Source: Bryobacterales bacterium
GTDB taxonomy: Bacteria > Acidobacteriota > Terriglobia > Bryobacterales > Bryobacteraceae
Length of the DNA stretch: 5,420 nucleotides
NCBI GenBank assembly: GCA_003164075.1
Contig: PLRZ01000328.1
Location: forward strand, 1 to 5,420
Direction of reading: 5' to 3'
This document shows positions 1-5,044 of the stretch, in pieces. The notes below the pieces were generated by a model. That model made no database searches, had not been told where the DNA came from, and saw only the letters and a program-made list of their open reading frames with translations. Numbering within the stretch: the first letter of the stretch is position 1; each line of letters begins with the position of its first letter. The position numbers and the translations under genes were made by a program.

Positions 1-117
1 GAGTTCGATAGTATCGCCTAGTAGGTTTAGTGTGAAAAGCGCTGGCAAAACCGCGAGCGCGCAGATTCGCACGATTCCTCGGAGGGCGTATTGGATAAGC
101 AAAAGGATGTCGTTCAT
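1..117 (-). CDS. N-terminal fragment of a putative membrane protein, cut by the window edge
   Basis: Reading from an ATG at 117 down to base 1 gives 39 uninterrupted codons, starting MNDILLLIQYALRGIVRICA and continuing through a very hydrophobic stretch (ALAVLPALFTLNLLG) before the edge. A GAGG Shine-Dalgarno core lies nine bases before the ATG, which supports this start. The hydrophobic segment at about residues 19-34 could be a membrane anchor or an uncleaved signal. The gene follows the zinc-ribbon protein on the same strand after a 77-base gap, so the two may be co-transcribed. With no C-terminal part visible the family cannot be named. It could also be a short secreted protein. The open frame, ribosome site and orientation are seen directly; membrane location is inferred. 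Confidence 0.6.
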   Translation of the reverse strand, partial: MNDILLLIQYALRGIVRICALAVLPALFTLNLLGDTIEL

Positions 118-194
118 AGTGATTAGCCTCGTGTATCTCCGGCTTGTGCTTAGCTTCTCGACGGGCGTAATCCTCCGTCTCTATGCGCAAAGCT

Positions 195-728
195 TTACGG
201 CAGCCCGAACTGAGCTTTGGTGACCAGTTCCCCATCCTGGAACATGGCATTCATGTTTGACCCGTTGCGGTTTTTCCAGGAGTACATGACGGTCGTGTGC
301 CCTGCGAGTTCAGACCGGACCGTTTCTATTCCGTCTGCGCCGATGATTCCTCGAACCTGCTTGTAGCTCATCCCTTTTTGAATTAGCTCGTAGGCTGCCA
401 TTGTTACGACGGGCCGATCGATCTGCGGCAGCCGTGCGGTTGATGCGAACGGAAACCCACCGATACTCGAAGTGCTCTGCAGGGCGAAGATGACGCAAGC
501 TGCCACTATCGCGAGCAGAATTAGAACTGGGGTCGCCCATGACCGTGAACCGGCTCCGCGTTTCACGAGGGATTCATTGCAGTATCGACATTTTGTGGCC
601 GCGGCTTGGATTGTCTCGGCACAAAACGGGCAGATTCGAGTCTCGCCCTTCAGGTCCGAGAAAGCATGGCCACAATCACACCGAATTGCAGTCGCTGGAT
701 TCTCAAGTTTGCAATTTGGGCATTCCAT
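195..728 (-). CDS. double zinc-ribbon, single-pass membrane protein with a BamE/SmpA-like C-terminal domain
   Basis: The 177-residue protein starts with two zinc-ribbon knuckles: C3-x2-C6 with C17-x-C19, and C33-x2-C36 with C47-x2-C50. A basic linker (KRGAGSR) leads to one membrane helix at about residues 64-83 (WATPVLILLAIVAACVIFAL). A low-complexity spacer follows, then a compact domain at about 108-177 with the pattern YELIQKGMSYKQVRGIIG, then a YSW strand, NGSNMNAMF and DGELVTKAQFGL. That pattern resembles the DUF3862/BamE-SmpA fold, known as a small outer-membrane assembly or inhibitor-like domain. The ribbons should sit in the cytoplasm and the BamE-like domain outside the inner membrane. 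A GGGAGGAG ribosome site lies 14 bases upstream of the ATG, rather far, inside the overlapping end of the upstream frame. The exact role is unknown. The domain order is clear; topology and fold assignment are inference. Confidence 0.85.
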   Translation of the reverse strand: MECPNCKLENPATAIRCDCGHAFSDLKGETRICPFCAETIQAAATKCRYCNESLVKRGAGSRSWATPVLILLAIVAACVIFALQSTSSIGGFPFASTARLPQIDRPVVTMAAYELIQKGMSYKQVRGIIGADGIETVRSELAGHTTVMYSWKNRNGSNMNAMFQDGELVTKAQFGLP

Positions 729-1117
729 TTGAGTGTTTTGGGCTCCTCCCCCGCTACTTTTTCAAAGGGCGCGATCGCTGTGAATGCGCTTTTAGGTGCG
801 AACTGGAGGCTGGGTCCAGTCAGCGTGGGGGGGTGTTGAGTGACTGGCTCCGCAACGAAGGTATGGGTGGAGGCGCACTTTCGCGAAGCTACTGGGCCAG
901 CAGCCACGGCGTAGGTTACGGCTCCGAAATAGATCGCCTCCACCTTTTCGAGGGGAATCGTGGTCGCTTGGCCGCCGACTTCGATCACCGCGCCGGCCGG
1001 GGTTGCCTGCTTGAATACGCCATCGATGGGCTCGCCGGTCTTTCGTTCGATAGTGTCGTATCGGAGGTCCCCTGCGAAGAATGAAACCAGGACAGCAAGC
1101 ATATACATCCGGGTCAT
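650..1117 (-). CDS. small exported protein of unknown function; C-terminal part doubtful
   Basis: From the ATG at 1117 the protein is 155 residues. A short signal-like segment (RMYMLAVLVSFFAG, residues 3-16) is followed by a compact stretch, GDLRYDTIERKTGEPIDGVF to TTIPLEKVEAIYFGA (residues 16-66). This looks like a small beta-barrel that ends in a recurring 'IPLEKV..IYFG' motif, which I associate with secreted acidobacterial proteins. Residues 67-155 have no recognisable pattern, and the last 26 codons overlap the next gene by 79 bases. A run of seven G at 827-833 lies in this tail. Losing one base there would end the gene at 820-822; gaining one would end it at 792-794. Either would remove the overlap. 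A TTG at 1153 is an alternative start but would put a charged extension before the signal. The function is unknown. Confidence 0.6.
   Translation of the reverse strand: MTRMYMLAVLVSFFAGDLRYDTIERKTGEPIDGVFKQATPAGAVIEVGGQATTIPLEKVEAIYFGAVTYAVAAGPVASRKCASTHTFVAEPVTQHPPTLTGPSLQFAPKSAFTAIAPFEKVAGEEPKTLKWNAQIANLRIQRLQFGVIVAMLSRT
827..833. repeat. seven-base G homopolymer inside a coding frame
   Basis: Seven consecutive G on the plus strand (C on the coding strand) lie in the C-terminal half of the small exported protein. Such tracts are prone to slippage and sequencing error. A change of one base in either direction gives an earlier stop and removes the overlap with the downstream gene. Confidence 0.8.
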
Positions 1118-1171
1118 TTTTCCATCGCCTTTTCTGGTCAGAGCGTGGAACAAGTGGGCCTCCGCTCCCGC

Positions 1172-1188
1172 ATTAGTTTAACTCTAAT
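1172..1188. promoter_or_regulatory. AT-rich inverted repeat upstream of the XRE gene, possible operator
   Basis: ATTAG and CTAAT form perfect 5-bp arms around a 7-base centre that itself contains AGTTTAACT. It is a local AT-rich island in GC-rich DNA, between the divergent exported-protein gene and the XRE regulator. A self-binding site for the XRE protein, or a promoter element, is plausible. No clear -35/-10 pair was found, so the role is inferred from position only. Confidence 0.3.
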
Positions 1189-1196
1189 TGCTATTC

Positions 1197-1208
1197 AAAG
1201 GAGGTGAT
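1197..1208 (+). promoter_or_regulatory. perfect 12-nt Shine-Dalgarno core without a standard start codon nearby
   Basis: AAAGGAGGTGAT is the full complement of the 3' end of bacterial 16S rRNA. No ATG, GTG or TTG lies at normal spacing after it. The only nearby options are ATT at 1209, whose frame ends in TGA at 1260-1262 and overlaps the GTG at 1259 as GTGA, and CTG at 1214, whose frame ends in TAG at 1256-1258, directly before that GTG. Either would make a leader peptide of 14 to 17 residues coupled to the XRE gene. The match is seen; use as a ribosome site is inferred. Confidence 0.4.
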
Positions 1209-1254
1209 ATTTACTGGCTGCAGTGGAAGGGGCACTCGAAGTTCCAGACTCTTG

Positions 1255-1271
1255 GTAGGTGAACGACCTAC
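1255..1271. promoter_or_regulatory. inverted repeat over the GTG start of the XRE gene
   Basis: GTAGGT-GAACG-ACCTAC is a perfect 6-bp inverted repeat with a 5-base centre, and the GTG at 1259 lies inside its left arm. As DNA it could be an operator bound by the XRE protein. As RNA it could form a hairpin that hides the start codon. Only the symmetry is observed. Confidence 0.35.
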
Positions 1272-1312
1272 TGGTACTACTGGGAAAGCGCGTCCATGAG
1301 CTTCGGGCGGGC
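1259..1312 (+). pseudogene. first helix of the XRE regulator, in a different frame from the rest
   Basis: Starting at the GTG at 1259, directly after an in-frame TAG (1256-1258), this frame reads MNDLLVLLGKRVHELRAG. That is the usual N-terminal helix of XRE-type HTH proteins ('LG.R...LR'). After codon 17 the family pattern moves to the next frame. Removing one G from the GGG at 1309-1311 gives a continuous LRAAKKWSQEE, exactly the expected family sequence, and a 150-residue protein. The gene is therefore frameshifted, or the base is a sequencing error. A functional +1 ribosomal frameshift is possible but nothing further supports it. Confidence 0.65.
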
Positions 1313-1712
1313 CAAGAAATGGTCGCAGGAGGAGTTCGCCCACGTCAGCGGGCTCCACCGGACCTACATCGGCCAAATCGAGCGCGGCGAGAAGAACATC
1401 AGCTTCGACAACCTGTCGAAGGTCGCCGGTGTGCTCGGCGTGACCCTTTCGGAGCTGCTCTCTGGGTTGGAAGATGGCAGCGCGTTGGGTGGGGCCTCGA
1501 AGGGCGCGTCGCTACCGGGGACTGAGAGGATCTTTCAGGGCGCCCGCCGAGCACTTGAATTGAAAAGACTTGCGAGGCGTTTGAGGCTCCAAAACAGTGC
1601 ATTAAATCAGACGATTCAGGCGCTCGACGAGCTTGCCGCTCGAAGCACTCCAACACGCACGGGCTCCGGCGACCGATCAACAAACCGGCGCCGCCGCACT
1701 CCCAGCAGATAG
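1296..1712 (+). CDS. XRE-family HTH transcriptional regulator, main part, missing helix 1 in this frame
   Basis: This frame carries most of a Cro/CI-type DNA-binding domain: WSQEEFAHVSG (helix 2), LHRTYIGQIERGEKNISFDN (recognition helix and turn), and LSKVAGVLGVTLSELL (closing helices), up to about residue 56. An 80-residue tail follows. It has a charged helical part (RRALELKRLARRLRLQNSA) and ends in an arginine-rich segment (NRRRRTPSR). The ATG at 1296 is the only start in this frame after a TGA at 1260-1262, and it begins after helix 1, which is encoded in the frame starting at 1259. A protein from 1296 alone would have a defective HTH fold. Residues are close to those of the 73-residue regulator at 4401 (RTYIGQIERGE versus RNYIGGIERGE). 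The target is unknown; the inverted repeats upstream suggest self-control. Confidence 0.75.
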   Translation: MSFGRAKKWSQEEFAHVSGLHRTYIGQIERGEKNISFDNLSKVAGVLGVTLSELLSGLEDGSALGGASKGASLPGTERIFQGARRALELKRLARRLRLQNSALNQTIQALDELAARSTPTRTGSGDRSTNRRRRTPSR

Positions 1713-1715
1713 AAG

Positions 1716-1997
1716 CTAAGGGGGACAATCCTGGGCGCCTCCTCCCCAGCCGATGCCCTTGACGACCCGCACTGCCGCTGACCGGGCAGGGGTCCCCAGC
1801 CTTCGCCTCGGTTCATGGTGTCGGAAGTGGGCGGCCAACTCCTCGGCTACAACCTCGTTCGGAAACGTCTCAACAGCAATTCGCAACCGTCGAGCGTAGT
1901 GCCATAATTGGAACGAATCGGAGATGCGGACGTGAATGTCGAAGAAGGTATGCTCCGGGTGGGGAATTTGTTTGTCCCTAGGGGCAAATCCTCGATC
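1716..1997 (-). pseudogene. coding-like remnant of unknown family
   Basis: The minus strand is open from 1997 to a TAG at 1716-1718. It has a protein-like middle part, including DSFQLWHYARRLRIAVETF followed by PNEVVAEELAAHFRHHE. Composition is balanced, with aromatic, acidic and hydrophobic residues spaced as in helices. The frame has no ATG or GTG before this part, and an in-frame TAG at 1998-2000 closes it upstream. If it was a gene, it has lost its start. It fills the otherwise empty 195-base gap after the XRE gene and overlaps the first codons of the Solibacter-type protein. I do not recognise the family. Chance openness in GC-rich DNA is a real alternative. Confidence 0.25.
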
Positions 1998-2987
1998 CTA
2001 GTTCTTCACTCCATGTTTGCTCTCGTAGTCGGGGCTGGCCTCTTCCCGGCTGCGAGGGCACAGTTTGTGCAGCAGGGTGCGAAACTGGTCGGCACGGGTG
2101 CTGTCGGACGAGCATCGCAAGGCAGCTCCGTGGCGCTGTCCGCGGACGGGAGTGCTGTCATTGTGGGCGGTTCTGGTGACAACCCGCCCCCGGCTGTCGG
2201 CGGAGCTGGCGGCGGACCTGCGGCCGGAGCAGCGTGGGTGTTTGTTTTGTATGCCTTCTCTTCTGGCCCCTTCATCGCCTCAGGCGGCGTGGTGAACGGC
2301 GCAAACTTTCTGCCGGGAATCGCGCCGGGAACCTGGATTACGATCCAGGGAGTGAACCTATCCACCACCACGCGAACCTGGACCTATTCGGATTTTTCGG
2401 GGAACAATCTGCCAATGCAGTTGGACGGCGTCAGCGTCACCGTAGACGGAAAGCCGGCTTACGTCTATTTCATCAGCCCAACACAGTTAAACGTCCTCAG
2501 CCCAGATGACGCCACGCAAGGGGCGGTGCCGGTTCAGGTCACGACCGCCGGCAGAATAAGCAACGTCGTAGACGCCATCGAAACCGCCCTCTCGCCAGCA
2601 CTGTTCACATTCAGCCCGCAAGGGGGGAAATATGCCGCTGCGGTTCGCGCTGATGGCGTTTACATCGCTCCACCGAATCTCATTTCTGGTGTGGTCACAG
2701 TGCCCGCCCATCCTGGCGACATCATCCTCCTCTTCGGCACCGGTTTCGGCCCCACCACGCCCCCAAGCCCGATCGGCCAATTGATCAACCCTGCGCCCCT
2801 GGCAGGTCAGGTGACCGTGCAAATCGGCGGCGTAACGGCGAACACGCAGTTTGCTGGCATCGTCACCCCCGGACTCTACCAGTTCAACGTGGTGGTTCCG
2901 AACGTCCCGAACGGCGACAACGCGGTCTCAATACCGATCGGCGGCAGTTCCTCTCAGCCGAACGTGTTTCTGCCCGTCCAACAGTGA
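1932..2987 (+). CDS. exported FG-GAP-like / Solibacter-type C-terminal domain protein
   Basis: The protein is 351 residues from the GTG at 1932, which has GGAG eight bases upstream. A basic segment (PRGK) precedes a signal helix (SILVLHSMFALVVGAGLF) with a likely signal peptidase site at AARA|QF (after residue 43). Next comes one FG-GAP-like unit, QGAKLVGTGAVGRASQGSSV to AAWVF (about 49-104), interrupted by a Gly/Ala/Pro-rich insert. From about 118 to the end runs the C-terminal domain typical of Solibacter proteins (TIGR03437 type), with GGVVNGANFLPGIAPGTWIT, the LNVLSPDD motif and a second IPT-like GTGFGPTTPPSP. Relatives usually carry several FG-GAP units; here one remains, directly joined to the C-terminal domain. 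Other starts are TTG 1908, ATG 1950 and ATG 2013. The role is probably extracytoplasmic binding or adhesion, but this is not established. Confidence 0.85.
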   Translation: MNVEEGMLRVGNLFVPRGKSSILVLHSMFALVVGAGLFPAARAQFVQQGAKLVGTGAVGRASQGSSVALSADGSAVIVGGSGDNPPPAVGGAGGGPAAGAAWVFVLYAFSSGPFIASGGVVNGANFLPGIAPGTWITIQGVNLSTTTRTWTYSDFSGNNLPMQLDGVSVTVDGKPAYVYFISPTQLNVLSPDDATQGAVPVQVTTAGRISNVVDAIETALSPALFTFSPQGGKYAAAVRADGVYIAPPNLISGVVTVPAHPGDIILLFGTGFGPTTPPSPIGQLINPAPLAGQVTVQIGGVTANTQFAGIVTPGLYQFNVVVPNVPNGDNAVSIPIGGSSSQPNVFLPVQQ

Positions 2988-3199
2988 CACCTTCGTTACC
3001 GCACCACTGAGCACTTGCATGACTGCGCGGAAGACGATGCTGGCGCTCGACGGGCCTGTTCAGCGTGCTGGCCCGAAGGCGGAGAAGGAGTCTGTGGAGT
3101 TCGGGTAAAGGAGTCGCTTGTGGGCCGTTATTCCGCAATATCGGAAGCCATTCCGCGGCGCACATCGCAGGACCCGGTTGGCGAATCCCTGGGGGCACT
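2988..3199. other. intergenic spacer between convergent genes, with weak inverted repeats
   Basis: I see no supported gene in these 212 bases between two convergent stop codons. Two small inverted repeats occur. GGGCC/GGCCC lies at 3052-3074 with a 13-base centre, and TTCCG/CGGAA at 3131-3146 with a 6-base centre. Neither is followed by a T run, so they are at best weak terminators. Confidence 0.4.
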
Positions 3200-4282
3200 T
3201 CAGCTCATCGGCACTATTTTCAATTTCTTCTGTGCCAGATAATTCTGTCTGAGATGGTCGATCTCGCGCAATTCCCCACCATCCTCGTCGCAGTACATCC
3301 AGAAGGTCCAACCATTCGTCTGCGGATATGGCCGACCCTCCGGGGCGCCGACCACAGATTTCCGGGCCATACCGGCGGCGGTCGAAAGCGAGTCGTAGAC
3401 TTGCCCTTCAAATTCAACTTTGCCGTCTGGTCGCACCACGCCGGCCAAATGGACCCCTTTGTATTCCCGTTCGATTCTGAACGGTGTTCGGATGAGACCG
3501 GCCTCAATTAGCTTGTCAACCGTCGCATCGCCCGCCATCGCCTGACCCGCCTTCTGGCGCTTTGCCCCGACGGTTGCCAGCGGCCGCATTCTACCGACAG
3601 CCGGCACAGGGAAGTCGATTCGGATCTTCGCCCGCTTCAGCGACGCGCGAACTTCGGAGGGCGTGACGCCCTTCGCCTTTTTGCATACCAAGCGGATCAG
3701 GCCGGAGTCCTCGTTCGCCAGCAGCGCCTCAATACTGCGGCTGACGTTGCCGTCAATGAAGTGGACCTTCCACAATTCGTCCAGGAGCCGCCCTTGCATC
3801 TGCTCTTTGGAAAGCAGATGAAGGGTGTCCGCTACGTAGCTGGCGTTAGCGGTGTCCGAGACGCAAACGCTTCGAAAGAGTTTCTGTTCCACGTCAACGG
3901 CTGCATGGGAATTGTAAATCCGGTACTCATCGCCGTTGGTGAGCGCACACCAACGCACGCCAACGACAGTCGCATAGCTCAGATTCTGCGAAATCCACTT
4001 GCGGTCGTTGAGATCCTTTTCCAGGGACTTCGCCTCAATGAAAAGGCACTCGGTACGACTCAGGAACAGAGCGTAGTCAACAGGGTTGTCCTGAGGCTTG
4101 CGCCGGTATTCACGCCGGACCTCGTCGATCTCCTGCAAGTCCCAACCGAGCGCCACGAGGATCGGATCGATCAAGGCGGCCTTCGTGTTCTGCTCGCCGA
4201 TGATCTCCTTCCGATCCCGGATTTGCTGGATTCGCTTCCGAACAACGTCGATTGCATTAGCCAGTCCCGGCCGCACCTGCAT
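3200..4282 (-). CDS. HsdR N-terminal nuclease domain fused to a RAMA modified-DNA reader domain
   Basis: Residue numbers count from a TTG at 4285; the ATG at 4282 is residue 2, and an in-frame TGA at 4286-4288 excludes longer starts. GGAG lies eight bases before the TTG and eleven before the ATG. Residues 1-125 match the type I restriction HsdR N-terminal nuclease: E31 with NTKAALIDPILVALGWD, NPVDYALF (D70), FIEAK (E84, K86), and QNLSYA (Q100, Y104). These are the PD-(D/E)xK catalytic positions and all are present. A helical middle part (about 150-225) is followed by a linker. The C-terminal part, about 265-350, has the RAMA pattern: GVVRPDGKVEFEGQVYDSLS, NGWTFWMY, DEDGGELREIDHLR. RAMA domains accompany restriction enzymes and methylases and are thought to read modified bases. 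There is no helicase or translocase domain and no methyltransferase nearby. It is divergent from a C-protein-like regulator. Cleavage of modified DNA is inferred. Confidence 0.85.
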   Translation of the reverse strand: MQVRPGLANAIDVVRKRIQQIRDRKEIIGEQNTKAALIDPILVALGWDLQEIDEVRREYRRKPQDNPVDYALFLSRTECLFIEAKSLEKDLNDRKWISQNLSYATVVGVRWCALTNGDEYRIYNSHAAVDVEQKLFRSVCVSDTANASYVADTLHLLSKEQMQGRLLDELWKVHFIDGNVSRSIEALLANEDSGLIRLVCKKAKGVTPSEVRASLKRAKIRIDFPVPAVGRMRPLATVGAKRQKAGQAMAGDATVDKLIEAGLIRTPFRIEREYKGVHLAGVVRPDGKVEFEGQVYDSLSTAAGMARKSVVGAPEGRPYPQTNGWTFWMYCDEDGGELREIDHLRQNYLAQKKLKIVPMS

Positions 4283-4339
4283 CAATCAAATCGCTCCCGT
4301 CTCCTAAATTCTCGCCCGCCCGGCTACATCACGCCTTTC

Positions 4340-4345
4340 GTTATA
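4340..4345 (-). promoter_or_regulatory. possible -10 element of the nuclease-RAMA gene
   Basis: On the minus strand these bases read TATAAC, preceded by TGTGA, and match five of six positions of the -10 consensus. The left operator box at 4347-4361 lies immediately upstream, where a -10/-35 spacer would be. A bound regulator there should control this gene. No good -35 was found. Confidence 0.4.
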
Positions 4346-4346
4346 T

Positions 4347-4378
4347 CACACTGATAGTGTGTAGAACTCATAGTGTTC
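4347..4378. promoter_or_regulatory. paired C-box-like operator between the divergent regulator and nuclease genes
   Basis: The left site is CACACTGATAGTGTG (4347-4361), a perfect 6-bp inverted repeat with a 3-base centre. The right site is GAACTCATAGTGTTC (4364-4378), an imperfect version with GAAC/GTTC arms. Both contain ACTnATAGTGT, as a direct repeat 16 bp apart. Restriction-modification controller proteins are known to bind tandem sites of the form ACTnATAGT with a GTG-containing spacer upstream of their own gene. The position, spacing and sequence here match that type. Binding by the adjacent 73-residue regulator is inferred. Confidence 0.7.
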
Positions 4379-4389
4379 ACGCCGCACCA

Positions 4390-4395
4390 TATAGC
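4390..4395 (+). promoter_or_regulatory. possible -10 element giving a leaderless regulator mRNA
   Basis: TATAGC lies five bases before the GTG start at 4401, so transcription would begin at or near the start codon. No strong Shine-Dalgarno core precedes the GTG. Several controller genes of restriction systems are known to be leaderless with this arrangement. The -35 region would fall inside the right operator box. Confidence 0.4.
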
Positions 4396-4400
4396 TTAAG

Positions 4401-4622
4401 GTGCGAAGCCCCGACCCGCGCGTACTATTCGGCAGACGCGTCCGCGAACTGCGGATGGAACAGGGCCTTTCCCAGGAACGCCTGGCGGAGCTGTCGAAGC
4501 TGCATCGAAACTACATCGGTGGAATCGAGCGAGGTGAACGCAACGTTGGGCTCATCAACATCGTCGAATTGGCGCACGCGTTGCAGGTGAAACCGATAAA
4601 GCTTCTTGAGCCGATCCCTTGA
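4401..4622 (+). CDS. XRE-family regulator resembling restriction-modification controller (C) proteins
   Basis: This 73-residue protein is almost entirely one Cro/CI-type HTH domain: FGRRVRELRMEQG (helix 1, about 10-22), SQERLAELSK (helix 2), LHRNYIGGIERGERN (recognition helix, 34-48), NIVELAHALQV (helix 4) and a short end helix (IKLLEPIP). Length and sequence fit the C-protein group that times restriction enzyme expression, usually as a dimer. The GTG start is fixed by an in-frame TAG at 4392-4394. Tandem C-box-like sites lie 23-54 bases upstream, between this gene and the divergent nuclease-RAMA gene, so the regulator probably controls both. Classical C genes accompany a methyltransferase; none is seen here. 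It also resembles the frameshifted regulator near 1300. The HTH assignment is firm; the controller role is inferred from size, operator and neighbour. Confidence 0.85.
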   Translation: MRSPDPRVLFGRRVRELRMEQGLSQERLAELSKLHRNYIGGIERGERNVGLINIVELAHALQVKPIKLLEPIP

Positions 4623-4705
4623 GCAAGCCCATTCTCTCGCATTCCCGTGGACTGAATCGGAGACGGGTGTTCGAGCGCCAGCCTGGTTGGATTCTCGGCA
4701 CGCCT

Positions 4706-5008
4706 CTACCCAAGTCCGTCTTCCCTTTGCTCGCGTTCCCGTCGTCTCCCCTGTTCCATTACGCCGATCAGGTATGAGTTCGTGGCGGCGCGCGGCTCCT
4801 TGGCGAGCGCCCTATAGCGATCAAGCTCCCGCGCCACAAAGGCGTCGTTTTTGCGAAGGGCGGCCAAGCCGCGATCGACCTGGTCGAAGCCGGCGTTGAT
4901 GTCGAAGAGATGCTTGTAGACTGGCAGCTTCACGCCCTCGGCCCTCGGTCGAACGGTGGCGGGGGTGGCCGCTTGCCCCTTTCCTGGTTCTAGTGCGTTC
5001 GATGTCAT
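4706..5008 (-). CDS. small helical protein of unknown function
   Basis: The 100-residue frame from the ATG at 5008 has AGGAG nine bases upstream, a good ribosome site. Residues 1-35 are Ala/Pro/Gly-rich and probably disordered. After them come two or three amphipathic helices: LPVYKHLFDINAGFDQVDRG, ALRKNDAFVARELDRYRALA and RAATNSYLIGVMEQ. The protein ends in a charged tail (RRREREQRED). It has no signal or membrane segment, so it should be cytoplasmic. Another ATG at 5044 also has AGGAG, four bases upstream, and would add 12 residues. Longer extensions to 5362 look non-coding. It converges on the C-like regulator with 83 bases between stops, so it is probably not part of that module. I do not recognise the family. 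The helical pattern and RAATNSYL segment look conserved-protein-like rather than random. Confidence 0.65.
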   Translation of the reverse strand: MTSNALEPGKGQAATPATVRPRAEGVKLPVYKHLFDINAGFDQVDRGLAALRKNDAFVARELDRYRALAKEPRAATNSYLIGVMEQGRRREREQREDGLG

Positions 5009-5044
5009 CGTGGAAATCTCCTGGCGCGGCGGTTCCGCGGTCAT

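Noticed and set aside
539..1084. Plus-strand open frame of 181 codons
   Set aside because: It is antisense to the zinc-ribbon and exported-protein genes, and its composition is shadow-like with no motif.
1197..1208. Possible remnant of a 16S rRNA 3' end on the minus strand (ATCACCTCCTTT)
   Set aside because: The preceding sequence does not match the conserved 16S helix before the anti-Shine-Dalgarno, so similarity is limited to these 12 bases.
1399..1728. Minus-strand open frame of 109 codons
   Set aside because: It is antisense to the conserved HTH domain of the XRE regulator and has no motif.
1743..1801. Two copies of TCCCCAGCC and a CTGCC/GGCAG hairpin after the XRE gene
   Set aside because: The repeats are short, in GC-rich DNA, with no T run; not convincing as a terminator or element.
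3761..4354. Plus-strand open frame of 197 codons opposite the nuclease-RAMA gene
   Set aside because: It lies antisense to a protein with clear catalytic motifs and runs through the operator region; its translation shows no domain pattern.
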